From positions 1 to 48,619 of the forward strand of contig JAKEFM010000188.1 in assembly GCA_022616055.1 (NCBI GenBank): a stretch of 48,619 nt of DNA. The letters are read 5' to 3'. Below are positions 15,732-23,474 of the stretch, in pieces. Position 1 is the first letter of the stretch, and every line of letters starts with the position of its first letter. Both the position numbers and the translations under genes were made by a program. The notes beneath the pieces were generated by a model. The model was not told the origin of the DNA. It searched no databases and saw only the letters and a program-made list of their open reading frames with translations. The stretch comes from Planctomycetota bacterium. GTDB lineage: Bacteria > Planctomycetota > UBA1135 > JAKEFM01.

Positions 15732-17561
15732 CTACTTCACGTCGCCGGGGGCGGCCTTCGTCGCGGGCCTCGCCTCCTCGGCCTCGCGCACGTCCGCGGC
15801 GGCGAGGAAGAGATCGACCGCCTTGTCGGAGGGGAGCCGGTCCTTCGCCTTCAGGAACGCCTCCTTCGCCTCCGAGGTCTGCCCGGAGAAGTGGAGGTTG
15901 TAGCCCAGGACGAACCAGGCGTCCCCGTCGTTGTCGTGGTCCTTCAGGAACTTCTCGAGCTGGGCGAGGTGGGCGTCGAAGTCCGCCGGAACTGGGTAGA
16001 ACTCCCGCTTGTTCGCCCGGCTCTCGACGAGCGTCGGGTCCTTCTCGAGCGCCCTGCGGATCGCGTGGGCGGCGAAGTGGTAGTCCCCGATCCCGAGGAG
16101 GGCGTCCGAGAGCATGAACCAGAGGGAGGCCTGCTCCGGGGCGAACTCCGTCGCGCGGAGGTAGTTGTCGACCGCCCGGTCGTAGCGCCCCGCGCGGAAG
16201 TAGAGGTCGGCGAGTCGGACGTACTTCTCGGTGATCGACTCGGGCCCCCTCCCGGCATAGCCCGGGCCCGGGGGCTCGGCCGGCTCGGCCGCCGGAGGCG
16301 CCTGCTCGACCGGGGCGGCGGGCTCGCTCGGCTCCGCGTAGACCGTCTGGTCCGGCTCCCGCTCCACGTAGACGACGGTGGAGGTCGGGACGTAGGCCAC
16401 GCTCGCGTACCAGGGCCAGTACCAGGAAGAGGCCCAGAAGGGGTCGCACCAGCTCCCCCAGGACCAGCTCCAGCGGCTGCGGCACCAGGACCAGTTCCAC
16501 CAGGAGGACCAGCCGAAGGAGGAGTGGCAGAAGGGGCTCCACCAGAAGCCGGGGCTCCAGGCGAATCCCGAGTGGCACCCGGACCACCAGTTCACTCCCG
16601 TGTTCCAGCAGTGGGAGTTCCAGCTCGAGTGGACGACGGTGCGGGGGGACCTCGTGAAGGCCGCGCTCGTCTCGCGCCGAGCCGCATCGAGGGTCCGCTT
16701 CGCCACGATCCCACGGGTGCGCGCGGGCGCGACGGTCGACCGGGCGCCCGTGGGGGCCAGCGTCCGCCTGCCCGGCGGCGAGGCGTAGTCGATCCTCCCG
16801 CGCGGCGAGACGGACGGGGCCGCGACGCCCCGACCCTCGCGCGCCGCCGACCCCCGCGGGGCGTCGGCGGACCCGCGCGTGAAGCGGTCGCGGTACCGAG
16901 TGTCGAGCGTCTCGCGTCCGGTCCCCAGGCGTCCGGGGGAGACCCTCGACCGGCTCTCTCCGCTCCGCCCCGCCTCCCTCGACCTCGGATCGTCGAGGGA
17001 TCCGCGGGGGCGCTCGGAAATGAACCGCGGGTAGGGCTCGGGATCGACCACCCGGATGCGGGGCCGCTGCCCCTCGTCGTACGGCGTCGTGACGGGCCGG
17101 GCGGGCTCCTCCCTCCGCTCCCCGGCTCGCGGGGTCGCGGGGCTCTCGATCGGGCCCGGCCCGGAACGGCCGGGGGAGGGGATCCGCACGATGTCCCCGC
17201 CGAGCCGGGGCTGATCCCCGCCCGGGATGCGCACGATGTCGGGCGCGGAGCCGGAGGGAACGCGCGAGCTCCCGATGCCGCCCGGGATCCGGCCACCGGA
17301 GGAACGGGGGACCGAGACCCCGCCCTCGGACCGCCCGGAGCCGCCGCTCGATCGCCCCGGCTGCCCGACCGAGGACGAGCCGCGGCCCTCGCCGGAGGAC
17401 CGGGCTCCGCCGGAAGACTGTCCGCCGGAGGAGGATCCGCCGGAGGAGCGGGAGCCGCCGCCGCCGCCGGACGAGCCCCGGGACTGTCCGGAGCCGCGCT
17501 GGCTGGGCGCCGCACCCATCAGGAGGATGGCGAGGATGGCAAGGGGGATGAAGCGCTTCAT
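15732..17561 (-). CDS. Exported TPR protein with a Trp/Ser/Cys-rich cassette
   Basis: This 609-residue protein has a signal peptide (MKRFIPLAILAILLMGAAPS), a Gly/Ser/Arg-rich low-complexity region to about residue 100, and a Pro/Arg/Ser-rich region to about 310. A remarkable segment at residues 314-385 has 20 tryptophans and five cysteines in 72 residues (for example WWNWSWC and RWSWSWGSWC). A Pro/Glu linker follows, then three or four TPR-like units from about 440 (ITEKYVRLADLYFRAGRYDRAVDNYLRA, here split by description, and AWFVLGYNLHFSG). TPRs bind proteins; the tryptophan cassette has no function I recognise. The start was chosen at the signal peptide with GAGGG upstream; an open extension of 40 codons precedes it. 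It is followed by a terminator hairpin. Confidence 0.82.
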   Translation of the reverse strand: MKRFIPLAILAILLMGAAPSQRGSGQSRGSSGGGGGSRSSGGSSSGGQSSGGARSSGEGRGSSSVGQPGRSSGGSGRSEGGVSVPRSSGGRIPGGIGSSRVPSGSAPDIVRIPGGDQPRLGGDIVRIPSPGRSGPGPIESPATPRAGERREEPARPVTTPYDEGQRPRIRVVDPEPYPRFISERPRGSLDDPRSREAGRSGESRSRVSPGRLGTGRETLDTRYRDRFTRGSADAPRGSAAREGRGVAAPSVSPRGRIDYASPPGRRTLAPTGARSTVAPARTRGIVAKRTLDAARRETSAAFTRSPRTVVHSSWNSHCWNTGVNWWSGCHSGFAWSPGFWWSPFCHSSFGWSSWWNWSWCRSRWSWSWGSWCDPFWASSWYWPWYASVAYVPTSTVVYVEREPDQTVYAEPSEPAAPVEQAPPAAEPAEPPGPGYAGRGPESITEKYVRLADLYFRAGRYDRAVDNYLRATEFAPEQASLWFMLSDALLGIGDYHFAAHAIRRALEKDPTLVESRANKREFYPVPADFDAHLAQLEKFLKDHDNDGDAWFVLGYNLHFSGQTSEAKEAFLKAKDRLPSDKAVDLFLAAADVREAEEARPATKAAPGDVK

Positions 17562-17687
17562 GGTCGAACCCTCGCGGACGGGGGGGAGGGCCGGAGGCTG
17601 GGGGGCTTTCGAATCGTGCTCGAACATGGAACCGGGGGGCAGATCGCCAATCCCGTGCCGGGAACTGGAGCTGCGCGTCACGCACTA

Positions 17688-17693
17688 AGTATA
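17688..17693 (-). promoter_or_regulatory. Putative -10 box upstream of the Trp-rich TPR gene
   Basis: TATACT on the minus strand is a near-consensus -10 in otherwise GC-rich sequence. A leader of about 120 bases to the ATG at 17561 would result. No -35 match is visible. The rest of the 203-base gap shows nothing else. Confidence 0.38.
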
Positions 17694-17764
17694 AGAGGCG
17701 CAGGAAGTTGTTCGAGCGACGGGGGTTCCGGCGTGCGGGATCGTCCCCTGGCCGGGACGGAGAT

Positions 17765-18913
17765 TCACCCAGGGCGGACGGGGAGGATGATCCGGAAGTC
17801 CGCTGCCCCCTCGTCCTCCCCTCCCACCTCCCATCCCGAGGGCTCGCGCATCAGGCGGGCGCCCCCCTCGGGCTCGTGCCCTTCCTCGCGCGCGAAGGAC
17901 TCGAGCTGGCCGATCCACTCGAGGGCATCGGCGAGGGTCCCGCGGACGAAGACCTCCGCGACCTGTCCCTCGGGGACCGTCCTCGTCGGTTGGATCCCGG
18001 GGACCGTCGCGACGAGCGCGACGGCGGACAGCTTTCGATCGCGGTCGAGGAGGATGAGGGGCTTCGCGTCGGCGAGCCTCCCGGAGCGAATCCGGGAGAG
18101 CACGGAGGCGACCTGCGTGAAAGCGCCGACCCGCATCTCGGCCACTAGCTCGAAGGCCCGCTCCTCGCGGATCCGCGGCTCCCCGAGCGTGGGCGCGCTC
18201 GCGAGGGCCGTCGTCCCCGGGGCGTCGAACAGCCGGTCGAGGAGGTTCGGGTTCTCGGACCAGGACCGGATCCGCTCCTCCCAGCGCGCGGTCCCGCCCG
18301 CCTCGCAACGGAGGAGATGGGGGAAGAGGGGCCCATGGCCGGAGGTCCTCCAATCGGCGAGGGAGATCGCCTCCCCCTCCGACTCGAAATGGAGGAGGGA
18401 GGGGAGGCTCGAGGTCGGGTCGATGTCGACCCGCAAGGAGAGGTCCCCGTCCCGGACGCGCGCGCCGCTCGTCTCCTCGGAGACCTCGAGAGGCGGGGGG
18501 AGGACCGGGAATCGCGCCGCCACGACGTGGAGGAGCCGGCTCCGGCGCCACTCGAGGAGGCGGTCCCCCTCGAGGGGGGAGAACTCGGCCGCCGACCCCG
18601 GCCTCTCCTCGCCGTCCTCTCCCCGCAGGAGGACGATCCGGTTCGATCGGCCGAGGGTGAAGGAGAAGCGCGCCCGATCCGGGAGCCGCAGGTAGAGGTC
18701 GAAGGACTCTCCCGTCTTCGTCCCGGTCTCCTCGGTCTCGAACCGGAAGTAGGTCCCCGCGACGTGGACGCTGTGCAGCGACTCGAGGGTCCCTTCGCGC
18801 GCCTCCGCGCAGCGCTCGAGCGGAGCCTCGGCCTTCCCGGCCGGGCCCGGCTTGCTGCAAGCCCCCGCGGCGAGGGCCGCGCCGGCCAGGAGGATTCCGA
18901 GGAGGGATCTCAC
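17765..18913 (-). CDS. Lipoprotein of unknown function, possibly LolA-like fold
   Basis: This 382-residue protein begins with a lipoprotein signal and lipobox (LAGAALAAGAC, Cys at about residue 19). The mature part is beta-rich: a region about lipid-sorting length (about residues 35-230) with alternating strands such as FDLYLRLPDRARFSFTLG and LSLRVDIDPTSSLPSLLHFE recalls LolA/LppX-like proteins, but I do not claim homology. A C-terminal region contains a mixed alpha/beta segment ending in FRIILPVRPG. The GTG start overlaps the stop of the HEAT-repeat lipoprotein gene as GTGA, so the two products are probably made together and may interact in the periplasm. Confidence 0.72.
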   Translation of the reverse strand: MRSLLGILLAGAALAAGACSKPGPAGKAEAPLERCAEAREGTLESLHSVHVAGTYFRFETEETGTKTGESFDLYLRLPDRARFSFTLGRSNRIVLLRGEDGEERPGSAAEFSPLEGDRLLEWRRSRLLHVVAARFPVLPPPLEVSEETSGARVRDGDLSLRVDIDPTSSLPSLLHFESEGEAISLADWRTSGHGPLFPHLLRCEAGGTARWEERIRSWSENPNLLDRLFDAPGTTALASAPTLGEPRIREERAFELVAEMRVGAFTQVASVLSRIRSGRLADAKPLILLDRDRKLSAVALVATVPGIQPTRTVPEGQVAEVFVRGTLADALEWIGQLESFAREEGHEPEGGARLMREPSGWEVGGEDEGAADFRIILPVRPG

Positions 18914-19776
18914 CGCGGTGCCGGCGGCCCGCTCGGCGCGTCGAGGAGCCTCAGCGCGGACCGCGCGGCCTCCCGGACCCCCGGTTCCGAGGCGAGGCGG
19001 AGGGCCTCGAGCTTCTCCCTCGCCCTCTCGATCCGGAGGCCTCCCAGCGCGACGGCCGCGCTCGCCCGGACGACCGGGTCCGGATCCTCGGCGCGGGCGA
19101 GGAGGGGCTCGGCGGCGGCGGGGTCTCCGAGCGCTCCGAGGGCCGCCGCGCACTGAACCCGCACTCCCGCCTCGGTGTCGGAGAGGCCCGCCACGAGGAG
19201 CTCGCGGAGGCCGGGGCACCGGGCTCCCGCCTCGACCGCCCGCTTGATCGCGAACGCCGCGTTCGTCCGGCGCCCGCTGTCCCTCGACACCTCGAGGATG
19301 CCGAAGAGGGGCGGCAGCGGCGGGAGGACCGCCTCCGTCTTCGGCCCCGCGGGCGTGCACAGGGCGCCGAGACCGAGGAGGGCGTTCCCGGCGACGTCCC
19401 CGTCCCGGTCGTCCGCGGCGACGAGGAGGGCGTCGACGGCCCGCGGATCCCCCGAGAAGCCGAGGGCGGCCGCGGCGATCCGGCGGTTGCGGGGGGGGCC
19501 CGAGGCGAGCTGCTGGAGGAGGGCCTCCACGCTGGCGTGCGCCTCCGTCCGGAGGACGACCTCGATCCCGTGGACCCGCGTCGCGTCCGGGCTCCCCGGC
19601 GCGGCGAGCTTGGCGAGGTTCCAGGCGACGAGGTGGTTGTCGAGGGTGGCGAGGATCGCGCCGATCGCGCGCTCCCTCTTCACCTCCGAGGGCGGGGTGT
19701 AGGGCTCGCGCTTCTCCGCCGACCCGCACGCGGCGGAGGCGAGGAGGAGTCCGAGGGAGAGGGCGGGGGTTCGCAT
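18910..19776 (-). CDS. HEAT-repeat lipoprotein
   Basis: This 288-residue protein has a lipoprotein signal with lipobox (LLLASAACG) and a mature part of five or more HEAT-like repeats, visible as pairs such as IAAAALGFSGDPRAVDALL, VQCAAALGALGDPAAAEPLL and VRASAAVALGGLRI. HEAT solenoids act as protein-binding scaffolds. The ATG at 19776, preceded by GAAGG, was chosen because it opens the signal; the longer open frame upstream is a shadow of the neighbouring paralogue. It overlaps the following lipoprotein gene by four bases. Confidence 0.8.
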   Translation of the reverse strand: MRTPALSLGLLLASAACGSAEKREPYTPPSEVKRERAIGAILATLDNHLVAWNLAKLAAPGSPDATRVHGIEVVLRTEAHASVEALLQQLASGPPRNRRIAAAALGFSGDPRAVDALLVAADDRDGDVAGNALLGLGALCTPAGPKTEAVLPPLPPLFGILEVSRDSGRRTNAAFAIKRAVEAGARCPGLRELLVAGLSDTEAGVRVQCAAALGALGDPAAAEPLLARAEDPDPVVRASAAVALGGLRIERAREKLEALRLASEPGVREAARSALRLLDAPSGPPAPR

Positions 19777-19859
19777 GGGCCCTTCGACCCTCGGGAACCG
19801 CAGGGGCTTCCGCGTCACCGGCGGAGAGCATAGGGCCGGGCGGGCCCCGACCGGAAGGC

Positions 19860-20910
19860 TCAGAAGAGGGTGACGGAGGCGGCGTTCGAGGCGTGGATCG
19901 CGGCGAGGATCGGGTCGAACGGGATCCACTGGACGAAGGCGATCCCCCCCGAGAGGGCGGGATTCGCGGGGATCGGCGTCGGAACGACCGCCGAACCGGC
20001 GCCGGGGCCGGCCCCGGAGACCGCCGTCCCGATCAGCACGTCGCCGGAGACGAGGAGGAAGCAACCCGGTCCGGCGCCGAAGATGGAGAGAGCGAGGGGG
20101 AGCGGGACGCCGAGCCAGGAGACGTCGGACGCCCCGACGACGAGGAACGCCGCTCCTCCTCCCGTCGCGTTCGCGAGGGTGATGGCGAAGGAGGAGTTGC
20201 CCAGCGTGGGATCCCCGCCGCTCGAGCCGATCGAGGGGACGAAGCCTCCTGCCCCCGCGCATCCGGCGCCGAAGGGAGCGAAGAGGTTGTCGTAGGAGAC
20301 GCGGGTGATCAGGCCGAGGGTGCCGCCGCCGTTCGCCGTCGGGGAGAAGGGGTCTCCCTGGTTGAACTGCCGCGAGACGGCGTCCCCGTTCGCGTTGATG
20401 CCGTCGAGAGGGGCGGCACCGGGGCCCGCCGTCGATCCGAGGACGGAGAGGTCGAGGAGCAGGTCCGAGGCGCCCGTGTAGAGGAAGGGGCTCTGGAGCG
20501 GGATCGTCCAGACGAAGGGGTGGGGGCCGGGACCGGGGAAGGGGGGGACCGTAGGGAGGACCAGTGCCCCGGAGTACACGGTCGTCGCGGTCCCGCTCAC
20601 GTTCGCCGCGAAGGTCGGGCTCAGCGCGTCGGGCCCGGCCGTGGAGTCGGAGAGTGTGAGCGTCACCGTGAGGGTCCGGCCGGACAGCGAGTAGGAGGAG
20701 GAGGCCGCCTGCCCGGGCCGGAAGGAGAGGCCGGTGATCACGATCGGGAAGGCGACGCCGGAGGCGAGGAAGTCGGAGGCGGCGTAGACCTGCTGGTAGC
20801 GCCCGACCCCGCCGGGGGAGAAGAAGTTGAGGGGGTAGCTGTTGTTGTCGGGCCCCTGCGTCGCCGTCCAGGCGGACGGGACGACGACGTCGGAGGCGCC
20901 GGCGCCCGAG
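19860..20910 (-). repeat. Direct repeat unit 1 (duplicated secreted-protein gene)
   Basis: The coding DNA is closely similar by eye to 21163-22210 in the same orientation, including long identical runs around 20115-20230 versus 21415-21540. It marks a tandem duplication of about 1.05 kb. Confidence 0.7.
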
Positions 20911-21002
20911 GCGAGGAGGGCCAAGGGGAGGAAGCCCCTCGAAAGGAGGCGACCCCAGCTTCCCGTCCGCGCCTCCACGACCGTTCCCTTCGTTTCCTTC
21001 AT
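19860..21002 (-). CDS. Secreted protein with planctomycete-type C-terminal domain (paralogue 1)
   Basis: This 380-residue exported protein has a signal segment near residues 22-36 (FLPLALLASGAGA) and a mature start at ASDVVVPSAWTATQGPDNNSY. The N-terminal two thirds is a beta-rich domain containing GRYQQVYAASDFLASGVAFPI. The last third is the GCAGAGGFVPSIGSS to ASVTLF domain, a Gly/Ser-rich beta-sandwich type that I associate with secreted planctomycete proteins. It is nearly collinear with the gene at 21163-22263, so the two arose by tandem duplication. The ATG at 21002 was preferred over a longer frame because an AGGAG lies nine bases upstream. Function is unknown; a surface or extracellular role is likely. 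Confidence 0.78.
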   Translation of the reverse strand: MKETKGTVVEARTGSWGRLLSRGFLPLALLASGAGASDVVVPSAWTATQGPDNNSYPLNFFSPGGVGRYQQVYAASDFLASGVAFPIVITGLSFRPGQAASSSYSLSGRTLTVTLTLSDSTAGPDALSPTFAANVSGTATTVYSGALVLPTVPPFPGPGPHPFVWTIPLQSPFLYTGASDLLLDLSVLGSTAGPGAAPLDGINANGDAVSRQFNQGDPFSPTANGGGTLGLITRVSYDNLFAPFGAGCAGAGGFVPSIGSSGGDPTLGNSSFAITLANATGGGAAFLVVGASDVSWLGVPLPLALSIFGAGPGCFLLVSGDVLIGTAVSGAGPGAGSAVVPTPIPANPALSGGIAFVQWIPFDPILAAIHASNAASVTLF

Positions 21003-21120
21003 CCTAGTTCGGCTCCTGACAACCGAGGCCTGCGCCTTCGACCCGAGAAGAGCGGTCCGGATCATCGTCGGGGATCCGCGCGGCGTCGAGACCCTTCCGG
21101 CCCTCCTCGCCGCGCGGGGT

Positions 21121-21146
21121 CCGGCCCCGGGAAAGCCCGGGGCCGG
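21121..21146 (-). terminator. Strong GC hairpin terminator after paralogue 2
   Basis: A perfect 11-base stem, CCGGCCCCGGG (21121-21131) with CCCGGGGCCGG (21136-21146), closes a four-base loop. It lies 16 bases past the stop of the minus-strand gene at 21163. There is no clear T-tract. Confidence 0.6.
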
Positions 21147-21162
21147 CCGGCGGGTCGAAGGA

Positions 21163-22210
21163 TCAGAAGAGCGTGACGGCGGCGGCGTTCGAGACGCGGA
21201 CCCCGCCGGCGATCGGCTCGGAGGGGACCCACTGGACGAACACCTTTCCTCCGGCGAGCGAGGGGTTCGCGGGGATCGGCGTCGGCACCGACGCCGATCC
21301 GGCTCCGGCGCCCGACCCGGAGACCGGCCACGGGATCAGGACGTCGCCGGAGACGAGGAGGGGGCAGCCCGGACCGCCGAACGGGGCGAGGTCGATCGGG
21401 AGGGGAACCCCGAGCCAGGAGACGTCGGACGCCCCGAGGACGAGGAAGGCCGATCCTCCTCCCGTCGCGTTCGCGAGGGTGATCGCGAAGGAGGAGTTGC
21501 CGAGGGTGGGGGCGCCGCCGCTCGAGCCGATCGAGGGGACGTAGCCGCCCGGCCCGGCGCATCCCGCGCCGAAGGGAGCGAAGAGGCTCTCGTAGGAGAC
21601 GCGGGTGATCAGGCCGGTCGTGTCGCCGAAGTCGGCCGTCGTGGCGACCGGATTCCCCTGGCTCACCTGTCGCGAGACCGCGTCGCCGAAGATGCCGACG
21701 GAGTCGAGGGGAGCGTTCGCGCCGGGCACGGAGGACCCGAGGATGGAGAGGTCGAGGAGCAGGTCCGAGGCGCCCGTGTACAGGAAGGGGGTCTGGAGCG
21801 GGATCGTCCAGACGAAGGGATACGGGCCGGGACCGGGGAAGGGGGGGACGGACGGAAGGACGAGGGTCCCGGAGTACGCGGTCGTCGCGGGCCCGCTCGC
21901 GTTCGCGGCGTAGGTCGAGCTCAGCGCGTCGGGCGCCGCGGCGGAGGCGGAGAGCGTCAGCGTCACGGTGAGGGTCTGGCCCTCGAGCGGGTAGGAGGTC
22001 GTGGGGGTCATCTGGCCGGGACGGAAGGCGAGCGCCGTGACCGCGATCGGGAAGGCGACCCCGGAGGCGAGGAAGTCGGAGGCGGCGTAGACCTGCTGGT
22101 AGCGCCCTGCGCCTCCCGGCGAGAAGAAGCCGAACGGGTAGGAGTTGTTCTCGGGCCCCTGCGCCGCCGCCCACGGGGAGGGGAGGACGACGTCGGAGGC
22201 GCGGGCGCCG
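21163..22210 (-). repeat. Direct repeat unit 2 (duplicated secreted-protein gene)
   Basis: Second copy of the tandemly duplicated coding sequence; the first lies at 19860-20910. The spacer between the two genes, with the terminator hairpin, is not obviously duplicated. Confidence 0.7.
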
Positions 22211-22263
22211 AGGGGGAGGGCTGCGGCGACGAAAAGACCGAGGACGGTTCGAGGGAGTCGCAT
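21163..22263 (-). CDS. Secreted protein with planctomycete-type C-terminal domain (paralogue 2)
   Basis: This 366-residue protein has a clean signal peptide (MRLPRTVLGLFVAAALPLGARA) and then the same two-domain plan as its downstream paralogue: N-terminal SDVVLPSPWAAAQGPENNSY and GRYQQVYAASDFLASGVAFPI, and a C-terminal GCAGPGGYVPSIGSSGG to AAAVTLF domain. The two proteins differ mainly in short loops and in the region around residues 200-230, as expected of surface proteins under diversification. GGAGAG precedes the ATG at 22263. The 5' leader contains a perfect eight-base inverted repeat (22277-22298). It is divergent from a PpiC foldase gene. Function is unknown. Confidence 0.8.
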   Translation of the reverse strand: MRLPRTVLGLFVAAALPLGARASDVVLPSPWAAAQGPENNSYPFGFFSPGGAGRYQQVYAASDFLASGVAFPIAVTALAFRPGQMTPTTSYPLEGQTLTVTLTLSASAAAPDALSSTYAANASGPATTAYSGTLVLPSVPPFPGPGPYPFVWTIPLQTPFLYTGASDLLLDLSILGSSVPGANAPLDSVGIFGDAVSRQVSQGNPVATTADFGDTTGLITRVSYESLFAPFGAGCAGPGGYVPSIGSSGGAPTLGNSSFAITLANATGGGSAFLVLGASDVSWLGVPLPIDLAPFGGPGCPLLVSGDVLIPWPVSGSGAGAGSASVPTPIPANPSLAGGKVFVQWVPSEPIAGGVRVSNAAAVTLF

Positions 22264-22276
22264 GGTTCTCTCCGCG

Positions 22277-22298
22277 GTCGGCGGTTGCGCCCGCCGAC
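22277..22298 (-). promoter_or_regulatory. Leader hairpin ahead of paralogue 2
   Basis: GTCGGCGG (22277-22284) and CCGCCGAC (22291-22298) are perfectly complementary with a six-base loop. In the minus-strand transcript the hairpin would sit just before the Shine-Dalgarno sequence. It may be structural or may be an operator. Confidence 0.35.
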
Positions 22299-22351
22299 GG
22301 GTGGCCAGGGGAACGAAGCGGGACGGCGGGGATACGGCGAAAGGGTCCCGG

Positions 22352-22357
22352 TATCCT
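22352..22357 (+). promoter_or_regulatory. Putative -10 box of the second PpiC gene
   Basis: TATCCT gives a predicted leader of about 43 bases to the ATG at 22407. No -35 match is seen at 16-18 bases spacing. Confidence 0.3.
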
Positions 22358-22406
22358 CCGGTCCACCCGAGGAACGCCGGAGGACGGGCGCCGCCCGGAC
22401 CCGAGC

Positions 22407-23399
22407 ATGCTCCCCATCGCTCTCCTGCTCGCCGCGTCGCCCCCCCAGGAGGACCGAGCGGAGGTCCCGCGGGCGGGGAGACTCGTCACGGGCCTCGCCG
22501 CGTTCGAGCGGCGCCCGCTCCCGGACGGGATCTTCGCCGAGGTCGACGGCACGGCGATTCCGGAGTCCGAGTACGCCGGCTGGCTCCTCCGCTCGCTCGG
22601 GAGCCGGTACTTCACCGAGTTCCTGGTGGGCCGCCTCGTCCGCGCGGAGGCCGCGCGCGCAGACGTCTCGATCGGTCCGGAGGAGCTCGACCGCCTCGTC
22701 GAGGAGGCCGCCGCGGAACATGCCCGGAGCTTCTACCGGGGCGATCCGCGTCGCTGGGAGCGCGAGGAGCTCGAGATCTACGGCCGGTCGATCGAGGACT
22801 GGAAGCGGGAGAGCCGCGTCCAGATCGAGACGGACCGCCTGGCGGAGGGGATCCTCCGCAAGCGGCGGAGAGTGGGGGAGGAGGACGTGCGCCGGGCGTG
22901 GGAGGCGAAGCACGGGCCGCAGGGCCGGTCCTTCGTCTTACGCCACATCCTCTTCCGCGTCCGGGACCCGAGCCCCGCGGAGTCTCCCTCCGAGAAGAAG
23001 GAGGAGTTCCGCAAGGTCGCGCGGGAGGAGACGCGGCAGCGGGCGGAGGCCGTCCGCCGGCAGATCGCGGCCGGGCTCGAGTTCGGCGAGGCCGCGCTGC
23101 GCTTCTCCGACGACGGGGCGACGAAGAAGTCGGGGGGGAAGGTGGAGCGCTACGTCGCCGGAACGTACGGGAGGGGCTTCGACGAGGAGCTCGGGCGCGT
23201 CGCGAGGGGGGAAGTCTCGCCGCCGCTCCCCTCCGAGGTGGGCTGGCATCTCGTCGAGATCCTCGACGAGAAGGTCGTCCCCTTCGAGGAGGCGGCCCCC
23301 GCCCTGCACGGGGAGCTCGAAAAGGCTCGCCCGCCGATGGTGGAGGTCCGGGCCTTCCAGAACGACCTCCTCAAGAAGGCGAGGATCGTCCGTCACTGA
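22407..23399 (+). CDS. PpiC-type peptidyl-prolyl isomerase (second copy)
   Basis: This 330-residue protein has a short hydrophobic N-terminus (MLPIALLLAASPP) that is weak for a signal peptide, a helical SurA-like region, and a parvulin domain from about residue 170, recognised from FVLRHILFRVRDPS, AAGLEFGEAALRFSDDGATKKSGG and VGWHLVEILDEKV. It probably folds exported proteins in the periplasm. It is only distantly similar to the PpiC protein at 7318-8286. It is transcribed alone and diverges from the tandem secreted-protein paralogues, which are plausible clients, though that is inference. It converges on the 23475 gene across a terminator-like hairpin. Confidence 0.82.
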   Translation: MLPIALLLAASPPQEDRAEVPRAGRLVTGLAAFERRPLPDGIFAEVDGTAIPESEYAGWLLRSLGSRYFTEFLVGRLVRAEAARADVSIGPEELDRLVEEAAAEHARSFYRGDPRRWEREELEIYGRSIEDWKRESRVQIETDRLAEGILRKRRRVGEEDVRRAWEAKHGPQGRSFVLRHILFRVRDPSPAESPSEKKEEFRKVAREETRQRAEAVRRQIAAGLEFGEAALRFSDDGATKKSGGKVERYVAGTYGRGFDEELGRVARGEVSPPLPSEVGWHLVEILDEKVVPFEEAAPALHGELEKARPPMVEVRAFQNDLLKKARIVRH

Positions 23400-23428
23400 T
23401 CGCGCGCGGCCGGTTGGGGAAGGAGGGA

Positions 23429-23452
23429 GGCGGCGAGGTCGGCCCCGCCGCC
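23429..23452. terminator. Bidirectional terminator candidate between convergent genes
   Basis: GGCGGCG (23429-23435) pairs with CGCCGCC (23446-23452) around a ten-base loop, in the 75-base gap between convergent stops at 23399 and 23475. An outer CGCGCGGC/GCCGCGCG pairing is also possible. Confidence 0.45.
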
Positions 23453-23474
23453 GCGCGTCGGGCGAAGGGGACTC

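Noticed and set aside
17688..17701. AT-rich TATAAG stretch as an origin or attachment site
   Set aside because: It is very short, and no DnaA boxes or direct repeats surround it. A -10 box is the simpler reading.
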